From positions 21,526,264-21,590,263 of the forward strand of contig NC_034011.1 in NCBI RefSeq assembly GCF_000346465.2: a stretch of 64,000 bases of DNA, in the 5' to 3' direction. This DNA comes from Prunus persica. Lineage: Eukaryota; Streptophyta; Magnoliopsida; Rosales; Rosaceae. The notes under the pieces are model-generated. The model saw only the letters and a program-made list of their open reading frames with translations. It did not search any database and had not been told where the DNA came from. Positions 27,032 to 39,566 of this stretch are shown one piece after another (positions within the stretch are counted from its first letter, which is position 1; each line of letters starts with the position of its first letter). Both the position numbers and the translations under genes were made by a program.

Positions 27032-29328
27032 CAATGTGATATGTGTGGCACAGTGGCAGATCATTTTCAGCCAGCACGTGAATTTTTTAAAACAATAATT
27101 TTGTATGTATTTGCACAAATATTTAGTCTTCTCTTCTAGGTGGCTAGTCAATTGTAAAAAAAAAAAGGGGGGGGCGGGGGGGGGGGAAGAAAAAGGAATA
27201 AATTGATGGCTATGACTTTTGAATTTTGATCAACTAGGGCATTGGTAATGACTTCACCAAATCATGACAAACGCTAAGAATATATTAATCACATGGTTAA
27301 TTGAACCCTAATGATCCCCCATAGAAGAAGGCAAACTAAAAGATTTCCTTGAATTGAAAGTGATATTGAAAACTGAGGCACGCATGCATCATGCATTATG
27401 CATTATGCATTATGAATAGCTATCAAGAATAAAGAAGCTGGTCCATCTTTACAAAGAGAGGTTGGAAATCTGTAGATCCATCTGTCGTGTGGTGAATTGG
27501 TGAAGATCTTCCTTCCAAATCCTCCAGGACATAACGTATTTGGCCAATTACAATTAGGTCCTCCAATTCCAAATTGTATTCTTGTACTTCACTAACATAC
27601 AAAACAAACATCCAAAATCTTGGAGACATCCTGGCAACTTCGTCTGATTCAATAAATACTTGAATTGACATCACCACAAGAGGGTCAAAGCAAATGACTT
27701 GACTGTTTCGGTCATCATCTTGGGTTTATTTTATGGGGACAAAATAGGGTTCAACAAGGGGTGGGGGGACCATGTACCAAAGAAAATCTTGGATCTTGGA
27801 TTTTGGAATTGGAATGGAAGTTGATTCACAATTTGCGTTGCGTTTGATCTATAATAATCTTCATGAATTTTCTTCAAAGAGTTAAATTAAACATATGACT
27901 GGAAAAAAGGTCACGTTTGCACACTACGTTTGATTTTTTTTTTTGTTTTTTGTTTTTGTTTTTTTGGGGTCACTATTTCAAATAATGAATTATATATATT
28001 TTTGGAGAAAACAAATTACGCAATAAATTTTGTTTTATTTTTTCTACACCAAGTGTAAAATAAAAATAGTAACATGTTGATGGGAGGCCCATTCACAAAG
28101 TAGCTACAGTGAGCTAGGTTATGCTACCAGCTACCCAAACCTTTACTGGGCTCACAAGAGCTTGGGTTTTGTTGCATTTGAATACAAAAATGGGGAAGAG
28201 AAAAAAAGGCCTAAAACCAACAAGTGTGTCATAAAACATACATTCGAGCAGTAACAATATTTTGCTCCATCTATTCTTTGCTTTTGAGTTTTTGTTGGGT
28301 AAAATATTAGTGGGGAAAGAAGCAAAACGCTTCCCATCAAACATATGAGAATGCTGGTTAATATACTCTCACTTCACGCTACGCTACATATCTCCAAATA
28401 TCGAAATGTTTCTGTGGGTCGTCTTCAAATCAAATCTTAACCAAGGGTTGCCCCATACATATCCTGCACAAGAAGAAAACTTACAGTTATTATTTTGATG
28501 GCATGTTGAACGAAACTCTTAGTTTTATATTTGAATGTAAGGAGGTGATGAACCACCATTTGTTATCAGACTGATTCAGAAATTATTATGCACAAGTATG
28601 AGAAGGAAGTTCTTACTAGGCACAAAAAGAATTCCTTGAAATCAGCTTTCGAATATTTTACTGATGTCTGCACTCTGTAAAAGCTTGAAAGGAAAAAAAA
28701 GAGTGTCAATATGTTGTAACAAGGGCATTCGGAGAACATAAACGCCCAGTCAAAGAAGTATATTGCAACTACACTGGGCCGTAGCAGGAAAATGCAAGGG
28801 ATTATTGAATGCAGTAAACTATGCTTAACGTTAAGGATGTTAAACAAGTTGTGCTGCCTGTGGGCAAGCGTGATTGTGTTGCCTCCCAAGTAAACAGAAG
28901 GAGCATGAATCATATGGACAAGATGGACAACAAACACATTAAATTACTATTATCAGAAATCTCTTAAACAGTTATGTGAACCTGAAGCATGGGCCTCACT
29001 TGCAAAAAAAAAAAAGGCACTTCCCAAGAGATACCTGAAATAGCCAAATCACATAATTCCGTTAGGCTCACAGAGTCACAGATAAATTTGAATAAACATC
29101 AGTTTTACTCTTTAGACAGTTTACCTCTTTAATCTCTACTTATAGCCTACTTGTAGCATCAAATGACGATAGCTACGGCCACGCATAATACGCTGCCATA
29201 GATATTGGAGCAACTTCGGGGAACTCATCTGCATCCTTTCTTGGACAAGCCTGGGGTCAAAAAACTCATAAGCGACCAGCTAGAGCTTCATGATCATTTA
29301 CTAGTACCTTCAATCCAAGAAAGCTAGC
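24170..29328. other. Long intergenic stretch, no supported gene
   Basis: No homology-bearing frame found on either strand. It contains an (AT)n run (24506-24533), a (GA)n microsatellite (26969-27028), an A-run/G-run junction (about 27155-27190) and short attatgc iterations (27390-27415). A minus-strand frame at 27423-27677 (84 codons, acidic) has no family I recognise. 28350-29328 lies downstream of the NTPase gene and may include its 3' UTR. Confidence 0.45.
26969..27028. repeat. (AG)n microsatellite, ~60 bp
   Basis: Uninterrupted ga/ag dinucleotide run of about 30 units in intergenic DNA. Confidence 0.95.
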
Positions 29329-32300
29329 TTACCATCTTACAATGCATCGCTGAATTCCCCTAGATATGGGGCGAATGATGGATGGATCCCGTTGAGCATA
29401 GAGCAAACCAACCTAAGAAGTGATGAGAAAGAAATCTTGAGCTATTGCAATGCATATCTATTTGCAAATGAATGAAATAAGGAGACATCCGACTACCTCC
29501 AACAATGCAACAGTAGAAGGATCATCCAAGAGCTCAAGGCTACAGTCAGCTAGATAATTAACCTGAACCCAAGTACATAGGGATACAGAAATCACAAACT
29601 ACACAAGGGACAAAGTCTAATAACAGAGTTTCTGTTTCTATCACAAAAGAAGAGAGAAGTAGTGGGGGAGACTAATAATATAGACCAGCTATTTATGAGT
29701 CAGCATTACTATTGTTATCAACATTGTACATTTACAAATGAATCATATAGATCTGAGAAATTAAGTCCAAGTCATATAAATTAAAAACATAGTGAAGCTA
29801 GTCCATAACAAATGATTATCACAGATTTCTTTCAGCTAATTGTCCCAAGTGCATAACTAGCATTCTGGCAAGACAGAAACAAAACAGAAAACCACAGACT
29901 ACGTACTCCAAATTCTGTATTGACTAGGGACTGCACAAAATCCATCAGCTGAACCTTTGCCCATTGACGGCACAAGGCAGGATCATCTGTTGGTGGAGGA
30001 TGTCTCCAAGGTGCACCAAAGCGTAGTCTGTCTTTTGAAATTTTTCCACTATGTGCATCAACAGCAAACTTTTGTAGAAGCCCCAGTGCTTTCTCCATGG
30101 CAGGATTCACTACAGTAATCTAAATGAATAGACTTGAAGAGCAAGTAAGGCAGCGCAAAGTGCACAAAGAATCAGAAAATAAAGAAAGTGAAAATATTAT
30201 AGCATGAGTAGGCATAACCATGGTTGTTCACAGGACAAGTTAGTCTGTAAGCCTAATGTATATCCAATGAACTGAGCATAAATCTCAATGTGGGGAATTT
30301 GCAAGCCATACATCACGTGAGATTACCATACATTTATCAAAGAACCAAATTGCAAATAGAACACTAAGGGTTCACAAAATAATAAGAATAACTGAGTAAG
30401 ATGCATACTTCATGCTTCCCAAAGAAACTTACTTGCAAATATGCTAAATATGCATCCACAATGTCCTCAAATGTGCTATCTTTGTTGTCCTCTAACCTTC
30501 AGATGAACAAAAAGAGTAGTAATGTATATTAAAACTATGTAGCACCTATATATGAAATACACCATGTAGCATTAAGCATGGAAGAATGAGGCACAGATTG
30601 ACTGCTTAAGAAGAAACCAAAAAAAAAAAAAATTGAAAAAGAAAATTTTCCATTGCACTTTTGTTATTTGTCACAAAATAATATTCCTCGCTTTTAACAG
30701 TGATTGATGACTATGCATGTCAAGATGCTACATGAATCCGCATACAACACAGTTGAAGGTATAACTAAGATGTGATGCACATTTCATACGTGTTTCAAAA
30801 ACACATGGCTTTACACTCTACTTCATAGAAGTAAGAAAAAGGGATAAACTGAGTTCAGCTTCTAGTTCATGTAGCATGTATCAATATGATATGGAACGGT
30901 AAAAACAAAAAAGAAAACAAAAGCAGAAAGAGATATCATCCTTACTGCTGATAGTAATTGCCCTGCTTGAGTGCATATAGCTCAAATAAGTGTCTAAGGT
31001 TTGGACCAAACACTTCAGCAATAACCAACCACTGTATTTGACAAAAAGAAAATGCTAAAATCACTATAAAGTCCAGTATTTCAGGAAACAAAGAAAAAAA
31101 GAAGTACAAGAAAATGGAGATTCATCTAGAAATCTAATGGACCTACTTTTCAGAATAAATATGAAAACCAATAAATATAAATCTTGTTTTTTTTTTTTTT
31201 TTTTTTTTTTTGGGGTTAGAGAAGCTCGTTACCTCTGATTGACTGAAATAATCATTAACCATATGCAATTTAGCTTCTTGGGGATTCCAGCCAAAGGTCT
31301 GCAGAACAAACAAAGTTTAAATGCATGATATCCACAAGCATCACCACAATATCCACAACATGAGCACGACATGCTTAAAACAGGCCCGGAATGACGTGGC
31401 AGTCTTGTGTGCCTGGCAGGGCACGATGTGAAGCAAAAATAATTTTAAAAAACAAAAACTCAAATCTAGTAGACCAAGTCCTAAAATATTTAAAATTGAC
31501 CCCGATGCAAGTCATGTCACAAATGTGTTAGTGTTTAAGCTATTAATATGTGCATAGCAGGAAAGAATAACTAGTGTTTGTTCCTTTTAGACAATAAAGT
31601 ATAAACAAATGCACACACAGGTAATGTCATCCCGTATACACACACAGATCTTAACGTAATATAACTTCAGAGTTTCAGTTTGAGTACCTCACGAGAGATG
31701 AATATGTCTGGAAATCCAAAATCCATGTAAGCCCGGTATGAATAGTAACTGCGGCATAGGAGCAGGAATTACAATTCAGAAACAAACCACAAACATAGGC
31801 AATTGCAAAAATTTAAAAGGTGAATAAGTGATGTGAAGTTAAAGAAACACACACACAAACAATAGGAATGAACCCCACCTATCTGATGTCACAAGAACAA
31901 CAGGAATGCACCTCTCGTTTGCACCTAAAGCTATTATTCTCCATATCAGACTGTCATGATACATTGATCCACAGACTGACGAATTCTCATCTAACAAAAT
32001 TGCATTCCGTAAAACTTCGATATTGTTTATAACCAGCTTAGGCTGCTCAATATGTGAAACGTCAGTCAATTAGAGTTTCATAAAAGCACCAAACACTAAT
32101 CAAAATCACACAAATCTACGCACCAAGAAACTTTTTTTCCCAAGCAAATTTTAGCCATGACTGGATTAAACTTAAACCACAACAACTCCAATACAAAAAA
32201 TTTGAACTTCATTACCTGGAAATGATCAATTTCAGCAGCTTGAGATAACAACTCCAACAACAAACAGGGCCAATCAGTGCACGAATTTGCTAAAAACCTC

Positions 32301-33071
32301 GAAAACCCACCTGTCCGATTTAAATGTGCAATAGCATTAGCCCTCCAACTTTGTTGGACCTTAATCACCTCCTTTGCCAATCTCAATGCCACTACAGCTT
32401 CCCTATAATACGAAGCCTCTTCCAATGGCAAACTCTTCCGCTTCTCACGCAAACCCAAAATCCCATCAATCTCTTCGGCATTACATCGAGCACTTAGAGC
32501 GAAAACGGCCCGATCCCACAAAACAGAACCCGAAACTCTATCAGAAACCGCATTCTTGGACGCACTATTGCCCTCAATAACGCGGCGGAGAGCCGTGTTA
32601 ATACCGTGCCATTTGTTGAGAGTAGAGAAAATTTGATGGGAGCTAATGGAACCAAGCTGGACGCCCTCGTGAGTCATGGATTCGAGGCAGCACTCAAGCT
32701 TGGTTCTGCAATCGGACAAAGTGGGTGGTGGGCAATTGGACCAAGAAGCCCAAGGAAACGACTGATTGAATTGTGGGTGGTGGTCTTTGATGGACTCGGC
32801 GAAGTCTACGTAGCCAGTGAGGTGAGGGCCTTTGTTCCAGTCGTTGAGCAGACCTGGAGAGACTCAGTGTGTTAGAAGAGAGAGAAAGTAGAGACGAAAT
32901 ATTGCAGAGAAATGAAAGTGGGTCATTACGTTCGAGGATGAGAGTGGTTTTTCCGACGCCTCTGGGGCCGTGGAGGATCAGAGGCTGAGGAACACGGTGG
33001 TGCTGAGCGTGGTTGTTTAGCACTGTTTCTATCAATGGCCTTGGTATGATCCTCCATGGTTTGTTCACCAT
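29329..33071 (-). CDS. P-loop NTPase of unknown function (plant-conserved)
   Basis: Ten exons reconstructed from in-phase GT-AG junctions: 33071-32930, 32853-32216, 32042-31879, 31748-31688, 31298-31233, 31031-30946, 30496-30433, 30119-29907, 29562-29497, 29412-29329. They sum to 528 codons including stop (527 aa). The start MVNKPWRIIPR has a clear Walker A at residues 35-43 (GPRGVGKTT). Residues 261-270 (PKLVINNIEV) sit where Walker B is expected but lack the usual aspartate. A VVLVTSD strand follows, placed like sensor 1. The C-terminal half is helical, with FGWNPQEAKLHMVNDYF and FGPNLRHLFELYAL. No transit peptide or membrane segment is evident. The layout is that of an AAA/STAND-like ATPase, and I recall similar plant proteins annotated only as P-loop NTPases. 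The exon-intron structure is regular and no lesion is visible, so the gene is probably functional; the substrate is unknown. Confidence 0.85.
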
Positions 33072-33117
33072 TTTTGTACTTTCTTTCTGAGATTTGTTGT
33101 GCTCTTCCAGTGTTCAC

Positions 33118-33304
33118 CGACTGTGTGTTGTTTGTGGAAGAAGAAGAGAGGGGGGTATTAGGAGGGTTTTAGTTAGAGACTAACAAACAAGAGCGGCCTC
33201 CGCGAGCTACCCCTCAAGAGTTAAGCTGAAGAAAAGTTATTTATTTGTTAGCAACTATTTACTTGTGGTTGTCCTTTTTTTCCTTTTTTCTTTTTAAATG
33301 ATAA
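33118..33304 (-). other. Upstream region of the NTPase gene
   Basis: Short spacer between the NTPase start and the foldback element at 33305. No TATA box stands out. Confidence 0.35.
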
Positions 33305-34069
33305 GGCTTATTATAACAAAACGTCCTTAAGGTTTATAAAATTATCAGATTGCATCCTTAATGTTTTTTTGTGTCATTCGTGGTCCTCAAGGTTAACATG
33401 TGTGATCACAAATGGTCCCTGCCATTAAGTTCTATTAAAAACTCCGTTAGTTTGCTGATGTGGCATAAATATATATATCACAAAACATTCATGAGGTTTA
33501 CCCACCTATCATAAATGGTTCCTACGAAATTTTTTAATTTTTTATATTTAAAATTTTGGTTTTCTTTTTAAAAATTTTTGAATTTTAAATTATTTAAAAA
33601 TACATATTATATTTTAAATATATGTGGCACTATATTATTGTAATGTGGGCTCCATATATATGCCACATCAACAAACTAATTGAGTTTTTAAAAAATAATT
33701 TAAAATTCATAAAATTTAAAAATGAAAAAACTAAGGGTTTAAGGTTCATAAATGGTTCTCAAGATTAAAATCCTTCTATAAATGGTTTTTTCATTTATAA
33801 ATCATTTTAAAAAGAAAACTAAAATTTTATGAATTTTAAATTAAAAAAATCTGTATGGACCATTTGTGATAAGTGTGAACCTCATGGATGTTTTGTGATA
33901 CATATATATGTCATGTCAGCAAACTAACGGAGTTTTTGACGAAACCTAACGGCAGTGACCATTTGTGATCACACATACTAACATTGAGGACCATGAGTGA
34001 CACAAAAAAACATTAAGGATGCAATCTGATAGTTTCGTAAACCTTAGAGACGTTTTGCAATAATAAGCC
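33305..34069. mobile_element. Non-autonomous foldback element, ~765 bp, related to the MULE at 15950
   Basis: Long inverted arms: ggcttattataacaaaacgtcc on the left, complement of gacgttttgcaataataagcc on the right. Inner matches include gattgcatccttaatg, gtcctcaaggttaac, gtgatcacaaatggtc and caaactaacgg. The arms match those of 15950-16918 (tatcagattgcatcctta). No coding sequence. A 9-bp duplication could not be confirmed at these ends. It lies about 235 bp upstream of the NTPase ATG. Confidence 0.8.
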
Positions 34070-35889
34070 TTTAAAGTTTACTGCAAAATAAAAATGGCAT
34101 GCCACTAAAGTAATTGAGAAATTGCCAGTATGTATATGTTACACGCTAGATCACTAGGTAATAAATAAATCTTTACTACTACTTTGCCATCATCATCGTG
34201 TGATGATCTCATAAATGACAATGATTCAATGAAACAAATAAAATTTGTATTTCGACATGTCCAAAACTTAGCGACCTCAGTTTACTCGTAGTTAAAACTT
34301 ATGGCCCATAATCTTCTCCCAATGATATTGGGCCTATAGCCAAAAAGGTTGCAGGTTGTAGGCCACTGGCACACTCAGAAAGTCCATCAAGGAGGAGGAA
34401 TTCTTCTGCTCTGTGCCAATCGATCAATCTCCGTTTCGCACGTTTGACAAGGGAAAAGAGGAAATTTTGACTGGGACCGTGCTAATCGGGCTTTGAATGC
34501 ACTATAATACAACCACTCTAATTTAAAGTCAAAATTGTAGAATACTCCAATTAATCAATCAATCAATCAATCAAAAAATTTGTGGGGAAAAAGTAACCAT
34601 CAATCACAAAATAAACTAAACTGAATGTTCATTTATTGACAATGATTTGTAATTTTTGACATATGTACTTATTTGAAATGGAGAAGTGATAAAATTAAAA
34701 AAATATATATATATTTCTCTCATTATCAGGTAAATAAAAGTTTTTATATTTCTATTAATAGCAGTGTGACATGTATGTTTAAGTTTTATTTGTGTTTTTT
34801 ATGAATTATTTTTGTATATGTGTAAAACTGTTATTCACATAAAGGGTGAGTATTTTCTTACTAGTAAGAAGGCAAGTAGTATTCATAAAACAATAATTAA
34901 TACGGTAGAGAATGAATGAGTATGATTTTCTCAAAATTTATTATGATTTGTACAGTGACTGGTAACACCCTCCAATGCCTAAGTCAGTTTTTTTCCCAAC
35001 AAATGAGGCTTATAAAAGTATTGTACTCAACTATGGAGAAATTTCATATGGAAAGTACTCCCTTATATATAAAGAAGATGGAACCTCTCAATTGTCTTTT
35101 TTTGATGTGAGGCTCGAGAGAGGTTGATGATGTGCACCATTCTATTGGACGAATATTGATAGACTGACATGTGTCCTTTTCTTTTTGAGGAACAACATGC
35201 GTTAATGGGATATGACGAAGGTCAATTTTGGCCGTTCTTTTTCCCACATACGGGCCTTTGGGGAGAGGTGCATGGGTTAATGCGTTGGGTCATGGTCTCG
35301 TGGGCTTTGGATGGCCCTGGGTGGCTTCCTTTTACCTCATTTGGGCCTCCTTAGGTGTGAGATAAGGTTGATGTACTATATTAGTCACCCGAGCCCATCT
35401 ACTTTCTCAAGTGGTATGGGCCTTTGCTCTTTTGGACGGGCCTTACTGATATTTGGTATCAACATGATTCAGGATTTTGCATGTGTTGATTACGTATGGT
35501 AATGTAAAATTCAAATACGTTTAGTAGCACATGTGCTAGTAAACGCATAAAAAGTTAGAAATCATAATAATTCTAATACTCATGTGTTTGTAAACGAAAG
35601 GAATTAATGAATCACAATAATTATAAGACCCATTCTATAAAAGTAAGCACAAGATTTTTGTATCATACCAATTACTTTTTGGAAAATAAACAAATATATA
35701 ATTTGATTAAAAATTGAGGCTTAATTATTGTATTACTTCCTGAAACTATAGGCAATTTAGACATCGTTCTCTGAAAATTCTGATGACGGGGTGCGCCTCA
35801 TTGATTAATGTTTGACATCTTACTTTCACCCCACTTGAGTAAGAGAGTAATGTGCATCATTGTAAGCTAAAGTTAATACAGAAGTAGGA
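34070..35889. other. Intergenic, no gene seen
   Basis: AT-rich; an (aatc)n run at about 34552-34573. The open frames around 35169-35502 have no recognisable features. Confidence 0.4.
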
Positions 35890-36122
35890 GGGTGTATTCA
35901 ATTTAGATTTTAAATAATTTTAAAAGAGTTATAAAGTTTATGGAGTTTAATTGAAATCTACTACTTTTTATATTTCCTTTAAAATCATTGAGTTTTATAA
36001 TACACCCAAACTTTTATAAAGTCGTGATTGAATACATCTAAATTTGAATGGAGTTTAAACAGTCTAAATTGAATACACTTAAAATTGAATAAACTTTTAT
36101 AAAATCGTGATTGAATACACCT
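35890..36122. mobile_element. MITE with GGTGTATTCAATT ends
   Basis: Begins gggtgtattcaattt and ends gattgaatacacct, giving inverted termini. The interior repeats the motif tttataaaatcgtgattgaatacac twice (about 36011-36035 and 36095-36122). No coding sequence; superfamily not assigned. Confidence 0.6.
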
Positions 36123-36716
36123 AAACTTTTAAACTTGTTTAAAATATTTTACAATTGGTTTTTGCATATTTGCATGAGGAGTTTACCAAAAGAGAAAGAA
36201 AAAAACAAAACCTTCGCGTAGACGTTAACGAATTAGTTATAAGTCATAACTCAAGTCGTGGTGGAAGTTTGGAACAAAGTGGAAGACGAAGACACGAAGT
36301 CAACAATTGTCGCAAATTACGCGAGTATCAAAAATCAATTAACTTATTTTTCTTTTATACGAATATTCTGGCGGGGTTAACAAAAATAAACAAAGGTATA
36401 TAATAAGCAAAGAGAGATTGCAGACTGGAGCCGGACGAGGTGGGCCATATATCCACTGGCCCACATATGGCCCAGGCCCATTACTTCAGGTAGTTAAGCT
36501 CTGGTCTAGTCTCCGCCTAACAGTGAAAGAAAAAAACTGCCACACGATTCTTTTTCATTTTCTCTCCCTCACTCGCTGTCCCTCACTTCATTGTTTGCCA
36601 TTGTTGCTCTTCCCCACACCTCGCTTCTCTCTCGATTGCTTCGCTCCACTTCACTTTTCTGCACCTTCCTCCTCCTCCTCCTCCATTTTCTTTTACTTCC
36701 CCCAAAAACCCACTTC

Positions 36717-36721
<5 letters not shown>

Positions 36722-36752
<31 letters not shown>
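36722..36752 (+). repeat. (TC)n microsatellite in the ARM gene leader
   Basis: CT dinucleotide run about 70-100 bp upstream of the ATG at 36824, inside a strongly pyrimidine-rich probable 5' UTR (36540-36755). Confidence 0.85.
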
Positions 36753-36754
<2 letters not shown>

Positions 36755-36823
36755 GTATTGTTCAGCGCTAACTGAGACAGACCCAAGCCCGACCCGGTCC
36801 TAACCCGGACCCGCCAATCCCAA

Positions 36824-38536
36824 ATGCATCGCGCCACCGCCGCCCCAAATCCACTCCAAACCCTCCTCGACCTCATCAACTCCACCCTCTCCCTCCTCCT
36901 CCGCTCCTCCCTCACCGTCCGATCCTTCGTCGGACGGTGGACCGCCCTTCACACCAAGCTCACTTCCCTCCACTCTTCCATCGCCGACATCTCCGACTCT
37001 CCCCACTGGGCCCAGAACCCTCTTCTCCATACCCTCCTCCCCAACCTCCTCTCCACTCTCCAGCGCCTCACCGCCCTCGCCGACCAATGTACGGACGCCG
37101 GGTTCACCGGCGGGAAGCTCCACATGCAGAGCGACCTCGACATGGCCTCGTCCTCGCTCTGCAACCAGCTCCGCGACCTCGACTTGTTGCTCAGATCTGG
37201 AGTGCTCCACCAGTCGAACGCCATCGTTTTGTCCCTCCCGGGTCCCGGGTCGGATAAAGAGGATTTGGGTTTTTTTGTCCGGGACCTCTTCACCCGATTA
37301 CAAATCGGAGGCGTCGAGTTTAAGAAAAAAGCTCTGGAGTCTCTGCTTCAGCTTCTCAACGACGACGGCAAGTCCTCCGGTGTCGTCGCCAAAGAAGGTA
37401 ATGTCGCGTATTTGATTCATTTGCTCGATTTCCACAACCAGCCTTTTGTGCGAGAACAGGCTGTCTTCGCCGTTTGTCTCCTAGCCTCAGCCAACGACGA
37501 GTCGTCGCGCAAGGCCGTGTTCGAAGAAGGGGGTTTGGGGCCGTTGCTCAGAATACTCGAATCCGGGTCGACCCATTTGAAAGAGAAGGCGGCGATGGCC
37601 GTCGAGGCGCTCACGGCCGATCCGGAAAACGCCTGGGCCCTTTCGGCCTACGGTGGCGTCTCGGTGTTGATCGAAGCATGCCGATCTGGGTCTCCGGCGA
37701 CTCAGACCCACGCGGCTGGCGCCATTATAAACGTGGCCAATGTGGAAGAGATCAAGACGGCTTTGGGAGAAGAAGGGGCTGTGCCAGTACTGGTCCAGTT
37801 ATTGCTCTCAGGCTCCATTACTGCCCAAGAAAAATCAGCAAATTGTTTAGCGATTTTAGCCTCTTCCGATGAGTATTTTCGAGCTTTGATCATTCAAGAA
37901 CGTGGGTTGCAGAGATTAATGCATTTGATCCAAGATTTACCGAGCTCGGACACATTGGAACACGTCCTCCGAGCCATAACCTCGCTTTCAGCTTCAGATT
38001 CATGCTTTAAAGTCCTGTCTTCTTCAACCCTTTTCCTAATTCAGCTCGGTGAGTTCATAAAGCACGGTAACACAACCCTACAGCAAATCTCAGCTTCGTT
38101 ACTCGCTCACTTATCGATCAATGTGAGTGACGGCAATAAGCGAGCATTGGGTAGCTGTATGGGGTCGTTGGTGAAGCTCATGGAGTCGCCAAAACCGGTG
38201 GGTCTTCAAGAATCCGCGGCCCAAGTGCTTGTGTCGCTGCTTACGGTCCGGTCGAACAAGAAAGAGCTGGTGAGGGACGAGAAGAGCGTGATGAGGCTGG
38301 TCCAGATGTTGGATCCCAAGAATCACGAGATGGTTTGCAGCAAGTTCCCGGTGGCGGTGGTTGCGGCGATACTCTCCGGAGGGAGCGGTGGCTGCCGGAA
38401 AAGACTGGTGGCAGCCGGGGCTTACCCGCATTTGCAGAGGCTGGCGGAAATGGACGTCGTCGGAGCTAAGAAGGCACTGCAGAGACTCGCCGGAAACAGG
38501 CTCAAGACCATCTTCTCCAGAACTTGGAGGGAATAA
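36824..38536 (+). CDS. Armadillo-repeat protein (ARM-repeat, VAC8/ARO-like)
   Basis: Intronless 570-residue protein starting MHRATAAPNPLQTLLDL. The first ~130 residues form a helical bundle (LHTKLTSLHSSIADI, LRDLDLLLRSGVL) like the N-terminal domain of plant U-box/ARM proteins, but there is no U-box. From about residue 155 to 545, tandem armadillo repeats follow: the signature pattern AxxxxxxLLxxG with GAIxNLA-like helices recurs (AGAIINVANVEEIK, EKSANCLAILASSDEY, QESAAQVLVSLL). No signal peptide or membrane segment. Coding DNA is GC-rich with C/G third positions, unlike the AT-rich flanks. ARM proteins of this type are scaffolds in signalling or polar growth; the partner cannot be read from sequence. 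It resembles the Arabidopsis ARM-repeat-only group (my recollection of At2g05810-like proteins). Confidence 0.92.
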   Translation: MHRATAAPNPLQTLLDLINSTLSLLLRSSLTVRSFVGRWTALHTKLTSLHSSIADISDSPHWAQNPLLHTLLPNLLSTLQRLTALADQCTDAGFTGGKLHMQSDLDMASSSLCNQLRDLDLLLRSGVLHQSNAIVLSLPGPGSDKEDLGFFVRDLFTRLQIGGVEFKKKALESLLQLLNDDGKSSGVVAKEGNVAYLIHLLDFHNQPFVREQAVFAVCLLASANDESSRKAVFEEGGLGPLLRILESGSTHLKEKAAMAVEALTADPENAWALSAYGGVSVLIEACRSGSPATQTHAAGAIINVANVEEIKTALGEEGAVPVLVQLLLSGSITAQEKSANCLAILASSDEYFRALIIQERGLQRLMHLIQDLPSSDTLEHVLRAITSLSASDSCFKVLSSSTLFLIQLGEFIKHGNTTLQQISASLLAHLSINVSDGNKRALGSCMGSLVKLMESPKPVGLQESAAQVLVSLLTVRSNKKELVRDEKSVMRLVQMLDPKNHEMVCSKFPVAVVAAILSGGSGGCRKRLVAAGAYPHLQRLAEMDVVGAKKALQRLAGNRLKTIFSRTWRE

Positions 38537-39528
38537 TAGTAGAAATTAACCAAGAAAGAAAATACCCGCCAAAGAAAGGTTAGTTTCGGAATTTTAATTT
38601 TGTGAAAAGTGTTTGCCTTGAGAGCTTTATGACTTTGACTCTGAGGTGTCATTGGGTTTATCCATTGAGAGGGTGGCATGTGTACATGGCAGCCTGGATG
38701 TGTCTTGGAAAGTAGCCACCCGTATGTCCTCTAGAGTGTCAAATGACAAATCTGCCTATCTTTATAATCTTATTTTTGGTAAATTAAAAACAACCCTGTT
38801 ATTAAGTAAATCCTAAAATTGAGAAGATTGTTGTTACTAGTGTGGAGAGTTGTGCTTGTGCGTTGCCCACAGAGGGTGGTGGGGCCCAATAGCTTTTTAC
38901 TGCTGACTTGTTGAGTCACTCACAGCACAGGAATCCTTATTAATATTTAAAAAATGGAGGCATGAATGAAGGAGGTGTATCTTTACCTTGAGAGATGGGC
39001 TGCTAGAAACTAGTTGATAGATTTTTACTGTTTGACTCGTGAGGCTTGGCGTGGTGAATGTGGCAGTGTTAGTTAGGCAGGCGGGCCATGGACTTTTAGT
39101 GACACATGGCAAAAGTCGTGGCAAAATGTTTGGATTTTTGCTTTTGCACTTTTTCTTGGGTCTAAGATTGTGGCTGACATCAAATTTCAATTTTTGTTTG
39201 TTTGTTGGTTTGTTAATATTCAACAGCAGGAGGAAGGAGGAGGAAGGAGGTTCGTTTGGATTTTCTAACCGTCCAAGAAGGAAAGAGCTTGGATAAGCAA
39301 CAAAAATACACACATCGTATACCCAACCCAACCTTTTTTATTTATTTTTAATTACTCAATTATTAATATTATTTAATTATGTTATATAATCCTAATATCA
39401 TAGTGTATCGGTAAAGAAAGAAAAAAAGAGAAGCATGGATGCGGTTTTTAGGGAGTATCCTCGATTTGCTTTATCCTTTTTATTTTTAATTTTTAATCTT
39501 ATTACTTGGTTCACTCGTGAAAGCTGTA

Positions 39529-39566
<38 letters not shown>

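Noticed and set aside
36569..37293. Minus-strand frames over the ARM gene
   Set aside because: Shadows of a GC-rich single-exon gene; no homology features.
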